In this document: piece after piece, positions 52,854 to 61,663 of the stretch | Numbering within the stretch: position 1 is the stretch's first letter | Layout: every line of letters begins with the position of its first letter | DNA from: Clostridium thermopalmarium DSM 5974 | GTDB lineage: Bacteria > Bacillota > Clostridia > Clostridiales > Clostridiaceae | DNA length: 64,000 nt | NCBI RefSeq assembly: GCF_002995795.1 | Contig: NZ_PVXN01000004.1 | Coordinates: 1-64,000 of the forward strand | Direction: 5' to 3' | Notes under the pieces: model-generated | Told to the model about the DNA's origin: nothing | Database searches by the model: none | Seen by the model: the letters and a program-made list of their open reading frames with translations, nothing else | Position numbers and translations under genes: made by a program

Positions 52854-53870
52854 TTGAAGAAAAAATTGCTAAATATATTCTTAACAATAATACTAATAAT
52901 AAGTTCCTTAGGATTAGCTGGATGCGGTAAAGATAGAAACTCAGGTTTGCAAAAGGTTAGATTAAATGAAGTTGTTCGTTCTACTTTCTATGCTCCTATG
53001 TATGTAGCATTAAGCAAAGGTTTCTTTGAAGAAGAAGGATTAGAGATTGAACTTTCTACAGGACAAGGAGCAGATAAGACAATGCAGCAAGTTTTATCTG
53101 GCGCAGTTGATATTGGCTTTAGTGGACCAGAGCAAGTAATTTACATTTATAATCAAGGCAGAGAAGATATGCCTATAGTGTTTGCTCAATTAACTCAAAC
53201 TGATGGATCCTTTCTAGTTGGTAGAAAGCCTGAAGAAAACTTTGACTGGAAATCTCTAAAGGGTAAAACCATTATTGGAGGAAGGCCGGGAGGAGTTCCT
53301 CAAATGGCTCTCGAATATGCATTAAAGTTAAATGGTTTAGATCCTAATAAGGATGTAAAATTTGTAACTAACTTAGACTTTACTGCTACATCTGGAGCCT
53401 TTAAATCAGGTACTGGAGATTATGTAGCTTTATTTGAGCCTACTGCAAGCATGCTTGAAAAAGACAAATCAGGATATATAGTAGGATCTATAGGAAAAGA
53501 AGCCGGAAATATTGCATATACCTGCTTCTATGCAACAGAATCATATATAAAGAAAAATCCTGAAATAATACAAAAATTCACTAATGCAATTTACAAAGGT
53601 CAACAATGGTTTGCTTCCCACAGCGATAAAGAAGTGGCTGAATCCATTATTTCCTTCTTCCCAGGAAGTGACATTGATATTGTTACTAATGTTATAAAAA
53701 ATTATAGGAAAATAAATGCTATTGCATCTGATCCGACTATAAATGAAGCAGATTTAAATAAATTGATGGATATTATTCAAGGATATAAAGCAGACCTAAT
53801 AAAAGTAAGACCTGCTTTTAATGAAATTGTTGATAATTCATTTGCTGAAAAGGCAATGAAAAATAAGTAA
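52854..53870 (+). CDS. NMT1/SsuA-type ABC substrate-binding lipoprotein
   Basis: An extracellular receptor of the SsuA/TauA/ThiY (NMT1-like) group, which bind sulfonates, pyrimidine precursors of thiamin or related ligands. The TTG start follows GGGGGGAATAAAA. Of 338 residues, 1-23 are a lipoprotein signal with lipobox LAGC. The mature part shows NEVVRSTFYAPMYVALSKGFFEEEGLEIEL, GAVDIGFSGPEQV and KGKTIIGGRPGGVPQMALEYAL. No permease or ATPase gene is adjacent, and no TPP riboswitch is seen upstream, so the ligand stays open. Confidence 0.9.
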   Translation: MKKKLLNIFLTIILIISSLGLAGCGKDRNSGLQKVRLNEVVRSTFYAPMYVALSKGFFEEEGLEIELSTGQGADKTMQQVLSGAVDIGFSGPEQVIYIYNQGREDMPIVFAQLTQTDGSFLVGRKPEENFDWKSLKGKTIIGGRPGGVPQMALEYALKLNGLDPNKDVKFVTNLDFTATSGAFKSGTGDYVALFEPTASMLEKDKSGYIVGSIGKEAGNIAYTCFYATESYIKKNPEIIQKFTNAIYKGQQWFASHSDKEVAESIISFFPGSDIDIVTNVIKNYRKINAIASDPTINEADLNKLMDIIQGYKADLIKVRPAFNEIVDNSFAEKAMKNK

Positions 53871-53875
53871 AGTTA

Positions 53876-53901
53876 AGCCCTACATCTAAGTATGTAGGGC
53901 T
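53876..53901. terminator. Bidirectional terminator between the lipoprotein gene and hypE
   Basis: AGCCCTACAT and ATGTAGGGCT form a perfect 10-bp stem with a 6-nt loop between convergent genes. It would end the ech-hyp operon on the minus strand. Confidence 0.75.
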
Positions 53902-53919
53902 ACTTACTTTGTATATATT

Positions 53920-54900
53920 TTAACAAATACGTGGTAAACCTTCACCATAAAGCACATCTAAAACCCTGTTGCCATTTAAGGTTGTAATCATATTTACCCC
54001 TTTTCCTTCTACAATGCTTCCAATAATTTTTGCATTTTCACCATATTTACTTCCTCTTATCACATCTAAAGCTCTTTTTGCTTCATTTCTTGGCACTACT
54101 GCAATCATTTTACCTTCATTAGCCATATAAAGTGGATCTAATCCTAAAATACTGCAAAAACCTTTAACCTCACTGCTAACAGGAATATCTTTTTCATATA
54201 TTTCAACTGCACAAGAGGAGCTTTCTCCAATTTCATTTAATACTGTGGCAAGGCCGCCACGGGTTACATCTCTCATACAATGAATATGTATACCCTCATC
54301 AATTAAATTTTTAACTATGGTATGTAATGGAGCACAATCGCTGGCTATATTATTCTCTATTCCCATTCTGCTGGATATTATTGCTGCATGATGTTCGCCT
54401 AAGTTCCCAGAGAGTATTATAGCATCACCTATATTACAATTTGAAGAACTGATACCTTTCTGTATAATCTCGCCAATACCAGATGTGTTAATATAAATTC
54501 CTCCATTGCCTTCGATAACCTTTGTATCTCCTGCAACGATTTTAATTCCTGCTTCTTCCCCTGCCATCTTCATAGAATAGGCAATTTTTTCAATAGTTTC
54601 TATTTCTGCTCCTTCCTCAATAATAAAACCAGCTGTAAGATACTTTGGAACTGCTCCCATCATAGAAAGATCATTTACTGTTCCACAAACAGCAATCTTT
54701 CCTATGTCTCCTCCATTAAAAAATAAGGGTGTTACTACAAATGAATCAGTAGTATAGGCTATATTTCCTTTTATATTGATCACTGCAGCATCTTCTAATT
54801 TATTTAGTATTTCATTATCAAAATGTCTTAAAAATATATCATTGATTAATTTACTTGTTTGCTTTCCTCCGCTTCCATGAGACATATCTATCTTCATCAT
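53920..54900 (-). CDS. hypE: Hydrogenase maturation protein HypE
   Basis: Dehydrates the carbamoyl group on its C-terminal Cys to make the cyanide ligands of the NiFe site. The 326 residues show the N-terminal MSHGSGGKQTSKLI, the ATP-binding GDTKVIEGNGGIYINTSGIG, HCMRDVTRGGLATVLNE and the required end PRIC, with Cys326 as last residue. Its ATG shares one base with the hypD stop codon, so the two are coupled. Last gene of the operon. Confidence 0.98.
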   Translation of the reverse strand: MMKIDMSHGSGGKQTSKLINDIFLRHFDNEILNKLEDAAVINIKGNIAYTTDSFVVTPLFFNGGDIGKIAVCGTVNDLSMMGAVPKYLTAGFIIEEGAEIETIEKIAYSMKMAGEEAGIKIVAGDTKVIEGNGGIYINTSGIGEIIQKGISSSNCNIGDAIILSGNLGEHHAAIISSRMGIENNIASDCAPLHTIVKNLIDEGIHIHCMRDVTRGGLATVLNEIGESSSCAVEIYEKDIPVSSEVKGFCSILGLDPLYMANEGKMIAVVPRNEAKRALDVIRGSKYGENAKIIGSIVEGKGVNMITTLNGNRVLDVLYGEGLPRIC

Positions 54901-55949
54901 TAGTCCCCCCTATTTCTGTACCAAATTCCACAGGCACCTTCTGATGATACCATGCAAGGTCCTATGGCATTTAGTGGTGTGCAAACCTTACTAAACAAAG
55001 GACAATCCACAGGATTAATTCGTCCTAATATAACATCTCTACATCTGCATCCATTTGGTATAATCTCAAATTCTTCCTTAAAATCACCTTCTATTCCAAA
55101 GTGAGCATATTTCTCTTTAAGCTTGAAACCGGAATCTTTTATTATACCAATGCCTCTCCAATAATCATCTGATATTTCAAAGTATTTGTTAATTAAAATC
55201 TTAGCCTTTATATTTCCTTCTTCAGATACAGCACTTATGTACATATTCTTCATGTTATATTTATCAGTTGAAAGTTGATGAACTATTTCATAAATAGCAG
55301 CTAATATATGTTCTCCTTCAAATCCAGACACTACAAAGGGTTTACCATATTTATTTGCTAAATCTTTATAGATAGATGCACCTGTAATAACAGTAACATG
55401 TCCCGGGCATAAGAAAGCATCTATATCCTTTTCATTTTCACAAATATAATTCATGGCTGGAATTATTGTTTTAATTGACGTTAAAAGCTTTAGATTATTT
55501 ATTTTTTTATTTATAATTTCCTCAATTAATAATGCATATATTGGCGCTGTAGTTTCAAAGCCAACGGCTGCAAAAACAAAGTTAGTGTCCCTATTCTCCA
55601 TAGCAAGGTTAATAGCCATAAGCGGTGAATATAGTATTTTTACTTTACCGCCTAAAGCCTTAGCTTCAGTTAGTGATAGTCTACTTCCTTTTACTTTCAT
55701 CATATCTCCAAATGTTAAAACACACCAATTCTCTTTTAGAGAATAATCTATTAGCTTGTCTATATATGCAGAAGAAGTTACACATACAGGACAACCTGGT
55801 CCTGAAATCAACTGTATTTTAGGAGATATTAAACTTCTAATTCCATTCTTAAATATGCTGGAGGTATGAGTTCCACAAACCTCCATAATTTTAATTTTCT
55901 TTCCATCATAGTTCTTTAATTCATTTCTAACTTCTTGGAGAGTCTTCAT
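54900..55949 (-). CDS. hypD: Hydrogenase maturation protein HypD
   Basis: Works with HypC as the scaffold on which Fe(CN)2CO is built; carries a [4Fe-4S] cluster. The 349 residues show the conserved blocks KIMEVCGTHTSSIFKNGIR, ISGPGCPVCVTS, FAAVGFETTAPIYALL, FLCPGHVTVITG, PFVVSGFEGEHIL, PNGCRCRDVILG and the Cys-rich end. It overlaps hypC by 23 bp. Confidence 0.98.
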   Translation of the reverse strand: MKTLQEVRNELKNYDGKKIKIMEVCGTHTSSIFKNGIRSLISPKIQLISGPGCPVCVTSSAYIDKLIDYSLKENWCVLTFGDMMKVKGSRLSLTEAKALGGKVKILYSPLMAINLAMENRDTNFVFAAVGFETTAPIYALLIEEIINKKINNLKLLTSIKTIIPAMNYICENEKDIDAFLCPGHVTVITGASIYKDLANKYGKPFVVSGFEGEHILAAIYEIVHQLSTDKYNMKNMYISAVSEEGNIKAKILINKYFEISDDYWRGIGIIKDSGFKLKEKYAHFGIEGDFKEEFEIIPNGCRCRDVILGRINPVDCPLFSKVCTPLNAIGPCMVSSEGACGIWYRNRGD

Positions 55950-56163
55950 ATGTAATCTCCTCCAGCTCCCTAAATAATTCTATCATCTCCTGAGCTAAAT
56001 CTTTCTTTAGGACTTCGATTACACATCCTGCATGAACCAAAGCATAATCTCCTACCTTAGCATCAACCAATTGAATATTAGCCTCACATATATTTCCCAT
56101 AACTTCAACTTTAGCTCTACTGCCATTAATCTCTATAACCTTTCCTGGTACTGCAACGCACAT
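55927..56163 (-). CDS. hypC: Hydrogenase maturation chaperone HypC
   Basis: A small chaperone that escorts the iron unit to the large subunit. The ATG at 56163 is used because it gives the obligatory start MCVAVPGKVIEI with Cys2, and GAGGTGAAAAAT lies before it. The 78 residues have the family OB-like fold (VGDYALVHAGCVIEVL). Placed between hypF and hypD, overlapping hypD. Confidence 0.97.
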   Translation of the reverse strand: MCVAVPGKVIEINGSRAKVEVMGNICEANIQLVDAKVGDYALVHAGCVIEVLKKDLAQEMIELFRELEEITYEDSPRS

Positions 56164-56168
56164 ATTTT

Positions 56169-58409
56169 TCACCTCATCAATCCAATAAAGGTTTGTCCCA
56201 AGCTAATGCATCCATCATTAGGTGGAACTTTTCTATTTATGTAAACATTAAAGCCTTTTTCTCTTAAAATTTTTAATGCTTCTTCTAATAAAATTGTGTT
56301 TTGGAATACTCCTCCGCTTAAAGCAACAGTATTTACCTTTTCCTCATCCCTTATAATTTGGCAGACATTTAATATTAAGTCCGCAACAGCATAATGAAAT
56401 CCAAGAGCTAAAGAACCTTTGTCTTCATTTTCCCTCAATCTGCATATATCTTCTAAAACTGGTTTTGGATCTATTTCTATAATTCTGCTATTTTCCTTTA
56501 TAGAAAATTGAAATCTCTGAATTTTAACATTTTTCTTTTTAGCCAAAAAAGCTTCCTTTTCCAATTCAATAGCACATTGTCCCTCATAATGATTTTCATG
56601 CTGTATATTTAAAATAGATGAAACTGCATCAAATAATCTTCCCATGCTTGAGGATAAAACAGTATTTATATTATTTTTTATTGCTGCCTCTATTATATCA
56701 CTTCTGTCATCCTTTATATATTCTCTCAGATCCGAACTTATGAGAAAGCAGGTAGCTGTCTTTCTCCCATCCTTCATAGAATCATCGCCGCCTAATATAG
56801 GTGTATAACTTAAATGTGCTTTTCTTTGAAAATCAGAACCATTACAAACTAAAAATTCTCCTCCCCAGATATTGCCGTCTGTTCCATAGCCTGTACCATC
56901 AAAGGCAACTCCTATAACCCTTTCTTTTAAATTATGCTCTGCCATTACTGATGCAATGTGGGCATGATGATGCTGAACATATACTAAAGGAATTCTAAGT
57001 GTTTTTGCATACTTTGATGAAAAATAATTAGGATGTAAGTCGCAAACAGCCATATTAGGTTGGATTTTCATTAGTTTTGATAGATCTTTAACTGATTCCT
57101 TATATCTATCTAAAACTGTTTTCTCCTCTAAATCGCCAAAATATTGTGATACAACAGCACTACCATTTTTATAAAGACAAAAGGCAGCTTTTAAATCACT
57201 ACCGGCAGCAAAAATCTGTAATTTCTTATTCTTGGGAAGAAAGATAGGGTAAGGAACGTATCCTCTACTTCTTCTGATTAGCTGAGGCTTTTTATCAATA
57301 ATCTTTGATACAGAATCATCTACAGAACGTAGAATTTTTCTTTTATTATACAATACTCCTTGCAAATATGGTGAATCTATATGCAAAATTTCAGAATCAT
57401 CCTTTATTATAGATTTTCCTGATATATTTGCACTGGTCATAATAAGCGGACCACATTTTTTTGTAAGCAGTATATGTAAAGGTGTATAAGGTAAAAAAGC
57501 ACCACAATATATACTACCCTTATTTGTTGAGTATGCCATACTTTCATCTTTTCTATAGAGTAACACAATAGGTCGTGCCTTGGACTGTAACAGATCTTTT
57601 TCCTCATTAGATACAAAACAATATTTTTCTATAGAATTTATATCTGGAAACATTACTGCAAATGGTTTCTCTTCTCTTCCCTTTAACTTTCTTAAATTTT
57701 CTACAGTACTTTCCATAAAAGGAGAGCATGAAAAATGGTATCCACCTATACCCTTTACTCCAATTATTCCACCAGAATTTATTATATCTACAGCCTTCTC
57801 AAAGGCATTTTCATCAGTAAGATTATCAAATATCAAATAAGGGCCACAGTCGTTACAGGATATGGTCTGAGCATGAAATCTTCTGCTGTCAGGTGAAGTA
57901 TATTCTTTCTTACAGGAAGAACACATTTCAAAATCCTTCATGGTAGTGTTATCCCTATCATATGGAAGTTTCTCTATTATAGTGTATCTCGGTCCACATG
58001 CAGCACAGCTTATAAATGGATTTTTAAAGCGTCTATCACCGACTTTTAATAATTCCTCTTCACATTTTTGACAAATAGATATATCTGGAGGAATTATGGA
58101 AACCTCATCATTCACATCGCTTTCAATTATATTAAATCCATTGAATTTATCTTCTTTTACGTCTTCTATTTCTATATGAACAATTTCACCTTTATTATCT
58201 TCATTTGTTTTTATATCATATAAAAAGTTATTAAAATCTTTTATATGTGACTGAGCTACTATCTCAACTACTCCACCAATATTTTTTACTGTTCCTTTTA
58301 TATTATTTTTTTGAGCCATATGATAAACAAAAGGTCGGAAACCGACCCCTTGTACAATTCCCCAAACCCTTATCTTTTTTGTTATGAGTTTATTTTCTCT
58401 GTTATCCAT
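56169..58409 (-). CDS. hypF: Carbamoyltransferase HypF
   Basis: Converts carbamoyl phosphate to a carbamoyl group on HypE. The 746 residues show, in order: the acylphosphatase domain (VWGIVQGVGFRPFVYHMA), two zinc-finger pairs (CQKCEEELL, CAACGP, CSSCKKEY, CNDCGP), the YrdC-like domain (IGVKGIGGYHFSC, KGREEKPFAVMFP) and the Kae1-like C-terminal domain (VQHHHAHIASVMAEH, GVAFDGTGYGTDGNIWGGEF, ALSGGVFQN). Its start overlaps hypB by 28 bp. Complete and intact. Confidence 0.98.
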   Translation of the reverse strand: MDNRENKLITKKIRVWGIVQGVGFRPFVYHMAQKNNIKGTVKNIGGVVEIVAQSHIKDFNNFLYDIKTNEDNKGEIVHIEIEDVKEDKFNGFNIIESDVNDEVSIIPPDISICQKCEEELLKVGDRRFKNPFISCAACGPRYTIIEKLPYDRDNTTMKDFEMCSSCKKEYTSPDSRRFHAQTISCNDCGPYLIFDNLTDENAFEKAVDIINSGGIIGVKGIGGYHFSCSPFMESTVENLRKLKGREEKPFAVMFPDINSIEKYCFVSNEEKDLLQSKARPIVLLYRKDESMAYSTNKGSIYCGAFLPYTPLHILLTKKCGPLIMTSANISGKSIIKDDSEILHIDSPYLQGVLYNKRKILRSVDDSVSKIIDKKPQLIRRSRGYVPYPIFLPKNKKLQIFAAGSDLKAAFCLYKNGSAVVSQYFGDLEEKTVLDRYKESVKDLSKLMKIQPNMAVCDLHPNYFSSKYAKTLRIPLVYVQHHHAHIASVMAEHNLKERVIGVAFDGTGYGTDGNIWGGEFLVCNGSDFQRKAHLSYTPILGGDDSMKDGRKTATCFLISSDLREYIKDDRSDIIEAAIKNNINTVLSSSMGRLFDAVSSILNIQHENHYEGQCAIELEKEAFLAKKKNVKIQRFQFSIKENSRIIEIDPKPVLEDICRLRENEDKGSLALGFHYAVADLILNVCQIIRDEEKVNTVALSGGVFQNTILLEEALKILREKGFNVYINRKVPPNDGCISLGQTFIGLMR

Positions 58410-59035
58410 GAAATCACCTGGTCAAATCCTTCACCTGTTTTACAGGATACCTTTATAACTGGCGCTTTTTTGTTTAACGCTCTAACACCATTCATAAAGA
58501 AATTCTCATCAAAATCTACATAGGGTAAAAGGTCACATTTATTTAGTATAATAATATCTGCCTTTTCAAAGGCAAGAGGATATTTATATGGCTTGTCACT
58601 GCCTTCTGTTACAGTTGAAATAAGCATTTTAGCATGTTCTCCTATTTGAAATTCAGCAGGACACACTAAGTTACCTATATTTTCAATGAATAATATACCC
58701 TCTTTAATATTCAGCTTCTCTACTGCATCTCCAATCATAGGAGAATCAAGATGACAAGCTCCTCCTGTATTTATCTGTACAGTTTCTACTCCTAGAGATA
58801 AAAGTGTCTTTGTATCATAATCAGCCTCAATATCTCCTTCAATAACATAAGGCTTTATATTTTTAAGTTTTTTTATAATTTCTATTAAAGTTGAAGTTTT
58901 TCCAGCTCCAGGAGATCCCATAACATTTATAGCAAATATGCCTCTTTTAGTAAGTGAAGAATTTATTTTTTTAGCTACTTCATCATTTTTGTCATATACA
59001 GATTGCATTATTTCTATTTCTTTCTTCTCTGACAT
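58382..59035 (-). CDS. hypB: Hydrogenase nickel-insertion GTPase HypB
   Basis: A SIMIBI GTPase that inserts nickel together with HypA. The 217 residues show P-loop GSPGAGKTSTL, EGDIEADYDTKTL, NTGGACHLDSPM (nickel/zinc site Cys and His at the dimer interface), ENIGNLVCPAEF and NKCDLLPY. There is no His-rich nickel-storage stretch at the N-terminus. RBS AGGAGTC precedes the ATG. Confidence 0.97.
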   Translation of the reverse strand: MSEKKEIEIMQSVYDKNDEVAKKINSSLTKRGIFAINVMGSPGAGKTSTLIEIIKKLKNIKPYVIEGDIEADYDTKTLLSLGVETVQINTGGACHLDSPMIGDAVEKLNIKEGILFIENIGNLVCPAEFQIGEHAKMLISTVTEGSDKPYKYPLAFEKADIIILNKCDLLPYVDFDENFFMNGVRALNKKAPVIKVSCKTGEGFDQVISWITEKINS

Positions 59036-59045
59036 AATAAGACTC

Positions 59046-59387
59046 CTATTCTATTTCTATAGATTTTATATAAAATTCTTTTCCTATTTCTGTTGGAATC
59101 CCATCTCCACTGCATATAGGACATTGAAATGAAAAAACCTTTCTCTCAAAAAGTTCTCCACATCTAGTACACTTGAGCTTAGGCTTTACCCTTTCAATAT
59201 TAAGCTTTGCTTTGCTACAAAGGCTTCCTTCTGCAATAATTTCAAAATATAATTCAATGGAGCTTGCTACATAACCTGAGTAATCTCCTACTATTAAATT
59301 AATTTGCTTTACTTGTTTACCATTATTTTTATTTGCAAATTCTTCTGCAATTTCAATTATCCTTTTTGTTATAGGATATTCATGCAT
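59046..59387 (-). CDS. hypA: Hydrogenase nickel metallochaperone HypA
   Basis: Binds nickel through its N-terminal MHE motif and a structural zinc through two CxxC. The ATG at 59387 is chosen because it makes the protein begin MHEYPITKRI, with His2 available; four codons upstream (59399) is another ATG without good spacing. The zinc site is CTRCGELF ... FQCPICSGD. It overlaps the echF stop codon by 8 bp, tying maturation to the structural genes. Confidence 0.96.
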   Translation of the reverse strand: MHEYPITKRIIEIAEEFANKNNGKQVKQINLIVGDYSGYVASSIELYFEIIAEGSLCSKAKLNIERVKPKLKCTRCGELFERKVFSFQCPICSGDGIPTEIGKEFYIKSIEIE

Positions 59388-59718
59388 TTGTATACTCATC
59401 CCTTACGGCTTCTAGTGATGGAGCAGTATATTGGTTCTCCATATGCAGACACTTTTTAGGACAAGCTTCGCAGCAATAGTTACATTGAATGCATTTAAAT
59501 CTATCAATGGTCCAAAAAGACTTTTCCCTTTCAACTTTAATGGCTTCTGTAGGGCAGCGTCTTTGACATAATCCACAAAATATACACTGAGAAATATTAA
59601 TTTCAATTTTACCCCTTGTATTTTTAAAAGCATCTTTTTTATCTAAAGAATAATTTTTTATATATGGTCCATGAAACACACTCTTAAACAAGGTTTTAGT
59701 TATAGTTAAAATGGACAT
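59380..59718 (-). CDS. echF: Ech hydrogenase subunit F (2x[4Fe-4S] ferredoxin-like)
   Basis: The electron-entry polyferredoxin-like subunit, homologous to NuoI. The 112 residues carry two complete cluster motifs: Cys45-48-51-55 (CIFCGLCQRRCP) and Cys76-79-82-86 (CIQCNYCCEACP). The N-terminal part (LFKSVFHGPYIKNYSL) is the membrane-arm contact region. RBS GGAGGGAG precedes the ATG. Last structural gene before hypA. Confidence 0.93.
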   Translation of the reverse strand: MSILTITKTLFKSVFHGPYIKNYSLDKKDAFKNTRGKIEINISQCIFCGLCQRRCPTEAIKVEREKSFWTIDRFKCIQCNYCCEACPKKCLHMENQYTAPSLEAVRDEYTNA

Positions 59719-59740
59719 TTTTCTCCCTCCTTCACTGTCA

Positions 59741-60820
59741 TTATCTTTCTGTACAACTTATACAAGGGTCCATTGAAACGATTAATACAGGCACATCTGC
59801 AAGGGCACATCCCTTTAGTGTTTCCAGTAAAGCAGGAAGGTTAGCAAAGGTAGGAGTTCGAACTCTAACTCTATCTAGAAACTTTGTTCCATTTGCTTTT
59901 ACATAATATAAAACCTCACCCCTTGGCTGCTCTAATCTTATAAAGCTTTCCCCTTTTGGATTACCTTTTACTTTAATACTTATATCTCCCTTTGGAATTA
60001 AGGAAATACATTGTTTAATTATGTCAATGGATTGAAAAACTTCTTTTATTCTAACCCACATTCTTGCATAACAATCTCCAGAGGTTTCAGTAATAGGCTC
60101 AAATTTAATATTTCTATATGCTCCATAGCCTAAAGTTCTCATGTCTATACTATTTCCGCTTCCTCTTGCCATAGGACCAACTGCTCCTAATTCATAAGCC
60201 ATCTCTTTAGATAAAATTCCTACTCCTTTAGTCCTATGCTTTACAGAGGAATCTTTTAAAAACACCTTGGTAATATCTTCTATTTCATCTTTAAGTTTAT
60301 CTAAAATATCATCAATTTTTCTTAGCATTTCTGAATCTATATCTTTTCTAACTCCACCAATATCACAAACAGAAAATATTACTCTTCCTCCTGTGGTTTC
60401 CTCAAATATATCAAGTATTTGTTCTCGTAGTCTCCAGGAATGCATAAAAAGGCTCTCAAACCCAAAGGCGTCTGCTGCAAGTCCAAGCCATAAGAGATGA
60501 CTGTGTATTCTTGATAATTCTGCCCATATAGTTCTTAAAAATTCTGCTCTCTCGGGAATTTTTACTCCCATTATATCTTCTATAGCCATACAATAACCCA
60601 TACCATGCATAAAAGAGCATATACCACAAACTCTTTCTGCAACAAATACATATTGTTGAAAATCTTTCTTTTCCACAAGTTTTTCAAGTCCTCTATGAAC
60701 ATATCCTATACTTGGTATTGCCTCTATAACAGTTTCATCCTCTAAAACTAAGTCAAGATGTATAGGCTCAGGAAGAACCGGATGTTGAGGACCAAATGGA
60801 ATTACAGTTCTTGTGCCCAT
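59741..60820 (-). CDS. echE: Ech hydrogenase subunit E, [NiFe] catalytic large subunit
   Basis: Carries the NiFe site. The 359 residues include the L1 motif RVCGICSFMHG with Cys65 and Cys68, and the C-terminal L2 motif DPCISCTER with Cys353 and Cys356. The chain ends at that Arg (359), so there is no C-terminal extension to be cut off by a maturation protease. This form is known for CooH and some EchE proteins. Size and a separate NuoC-like gene separate it from the fused HycE of formate hydrogenlyase. Its start shares a base with the echD stop codon. Confidence 0.96.
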   Translation of the reverse strand: MGTRTVIPFGPQHPVLPEPIHLDLVLEDETVIEAIPSIGYVHRGLEKLVEKKDFQQYVFVAERVCGICSFMHGMGYCMAIEDIMGVKIPERAEFLRTIWAELSRIHSHLLWLGLAADAFGFESLFMHSWRLREQILDIFEETTGGRVIFSVCDIGGVRKDIDSEMLRKIDDILDKLKDEIEDITKVFLKDSSVKHRTKGVGILSKEMAYELGAVGPMARGSGNSIDMRTLGYGAYRNIKFEPITETSGDCYARMWVRIKEVFQSIDIIKQCISLIPKGDISIKVKGNPKGESFIRLEQPRGEVLYYVKANGTKFLDRVRVRTPTFANLPALLETLKGCALADVPVLIVSMDPCISCTER

Positions 60821-61197
60821 TATTTGTCCTCCTTTTTTATATTAAAAGGTGCTTTCTTAGCGATTTTATAAAAACTATCCTTATAGTCTAAAGAAATGCC
60901 ATTTATTTTAACATCAAAAAGCTCTTTTATTTCGTTTTCATATAAAAAGGCATAAGGATAAATGCTTGTAATGCTCTCAACTTCAACTTCTGAATCAATA
61001 TTTAATCTCAAATGAAAAAAGTCAAATTCCTTATCAAAAGAATAGGTCAATTCTATGCCATCTTTATAAGTGCATGAAATTGCAACAAGACGGTAACCTT
61101 TATTTTTTATTCTCAAAACATCCCCTAGAAGTTCATGTGGCAAAATATTGTATATATGTTGTCTAACTGCATTTTCTTCAATTATTCTTTGTTCCAT
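60820..61197 (-). CDS. echD: Ech hydrogenase subunit D (NuoC-like, 30 kDa family)
   Basis: A structural peripheral-arm subunit without cofactors. The ATG at 61197 (MEQRIIEEN) follows AGAAGGAAAGTG; the TTG at 61218 has no site. The 125 residues have the NuoC-like beta core (KGYRLVAISCTYKDGIELTYSFD, VEVESITSIYPYAFLYENEIKELFDVKI). Couples directly to echE. The subunit assignment rests on gene order and this pattern. Confidence 0.9.
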   Translation of the reverse strand: MEQRIIEENAVRQHIYNILPHELLGDVLRIKNKGYRLVAISCTYKDGIELTYSFDKEFDFFHLRLNIDSEVEVESITSIYPYAFLYENEIKELFDVKINGISLDYKDSFYKIAKKAPFNIKKEDK

Positions 61198-61226
61198 TAC
61201 AATCACTTTCCTTCTCAAAAATAATA

Positions 61227-61655
61227 TTATTTTCTTACATACTTTTGCTTTTCTTCTAATATACTTATTGCCTTTACAACTCCATCTATGATAGCTTCAG
61301 GCCTTGCTGCACAACCTGGAACATAAACATCCACAGGTAGTACCTTGTCTACTCCTCCTGCAACGTTATAGCATTCAGCAAATATTCCACCTGATGAAGC
61401 ACATGTACCTACTGCAACCACAACCTTAGGTTCAGCCATTTGTTCATAAAGCTGCTTAACTACTGATCTATTTTCCTCATTAATGCTCCCTGTAATTAAA
61501 AAAATATCAGCATGCTTTGGATTACCTGTATTTATAATTCCAAATCTTTCCACATCGTACAATGGAGTTAAAGTAGCAAGTACCTCTATATCGCATCCAT
61601 TACAGCTACTTCCATCATAGTGTAAAATCCATGGTGATTTTTTTACTGAACTCAT
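61227..61655 (-). CDS. echC: Ech hydrogenase subunit C, small subunit (NuoB-like)
   Basis: Holds the proximal [4Fe-4S] cluster that passes electrons to the NiFe site. The 142 residues show Cys18 and Cys21 (SSCNGCDIE), Cys85 (VGTCASSGGIF) and Cys115 (VPGCAARPE), the four expected ligands. Its start follows a GTAGGTGTAAGT site, 8 bp after echB. Confidence 0.97.
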   Translation of the reverse strand: MSSVKKSPWILHYDGSSCNGCDIEVLATLTPLYDVERFGIINTGNPKHADIFLITGSINEENRSVVKQLYEQMAEPKVVVAVGTCASSGGIFAECYNVAGGVDKVLPVDVYVPGCAARPEAIIDGVVKAISILEEKQKYVRK

Positions 61656-61663
61656 ACTTACAC

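Noticed and set aside
60820-61218. Formate hydrogenlyase (HycE-type) identity for the hydrogenase
   Set aside because: In that system the NuoC-like and large-subunit domains are fused. Here they are separate genes in the Ech order, and no formate dehydrogenase is visible in the window.
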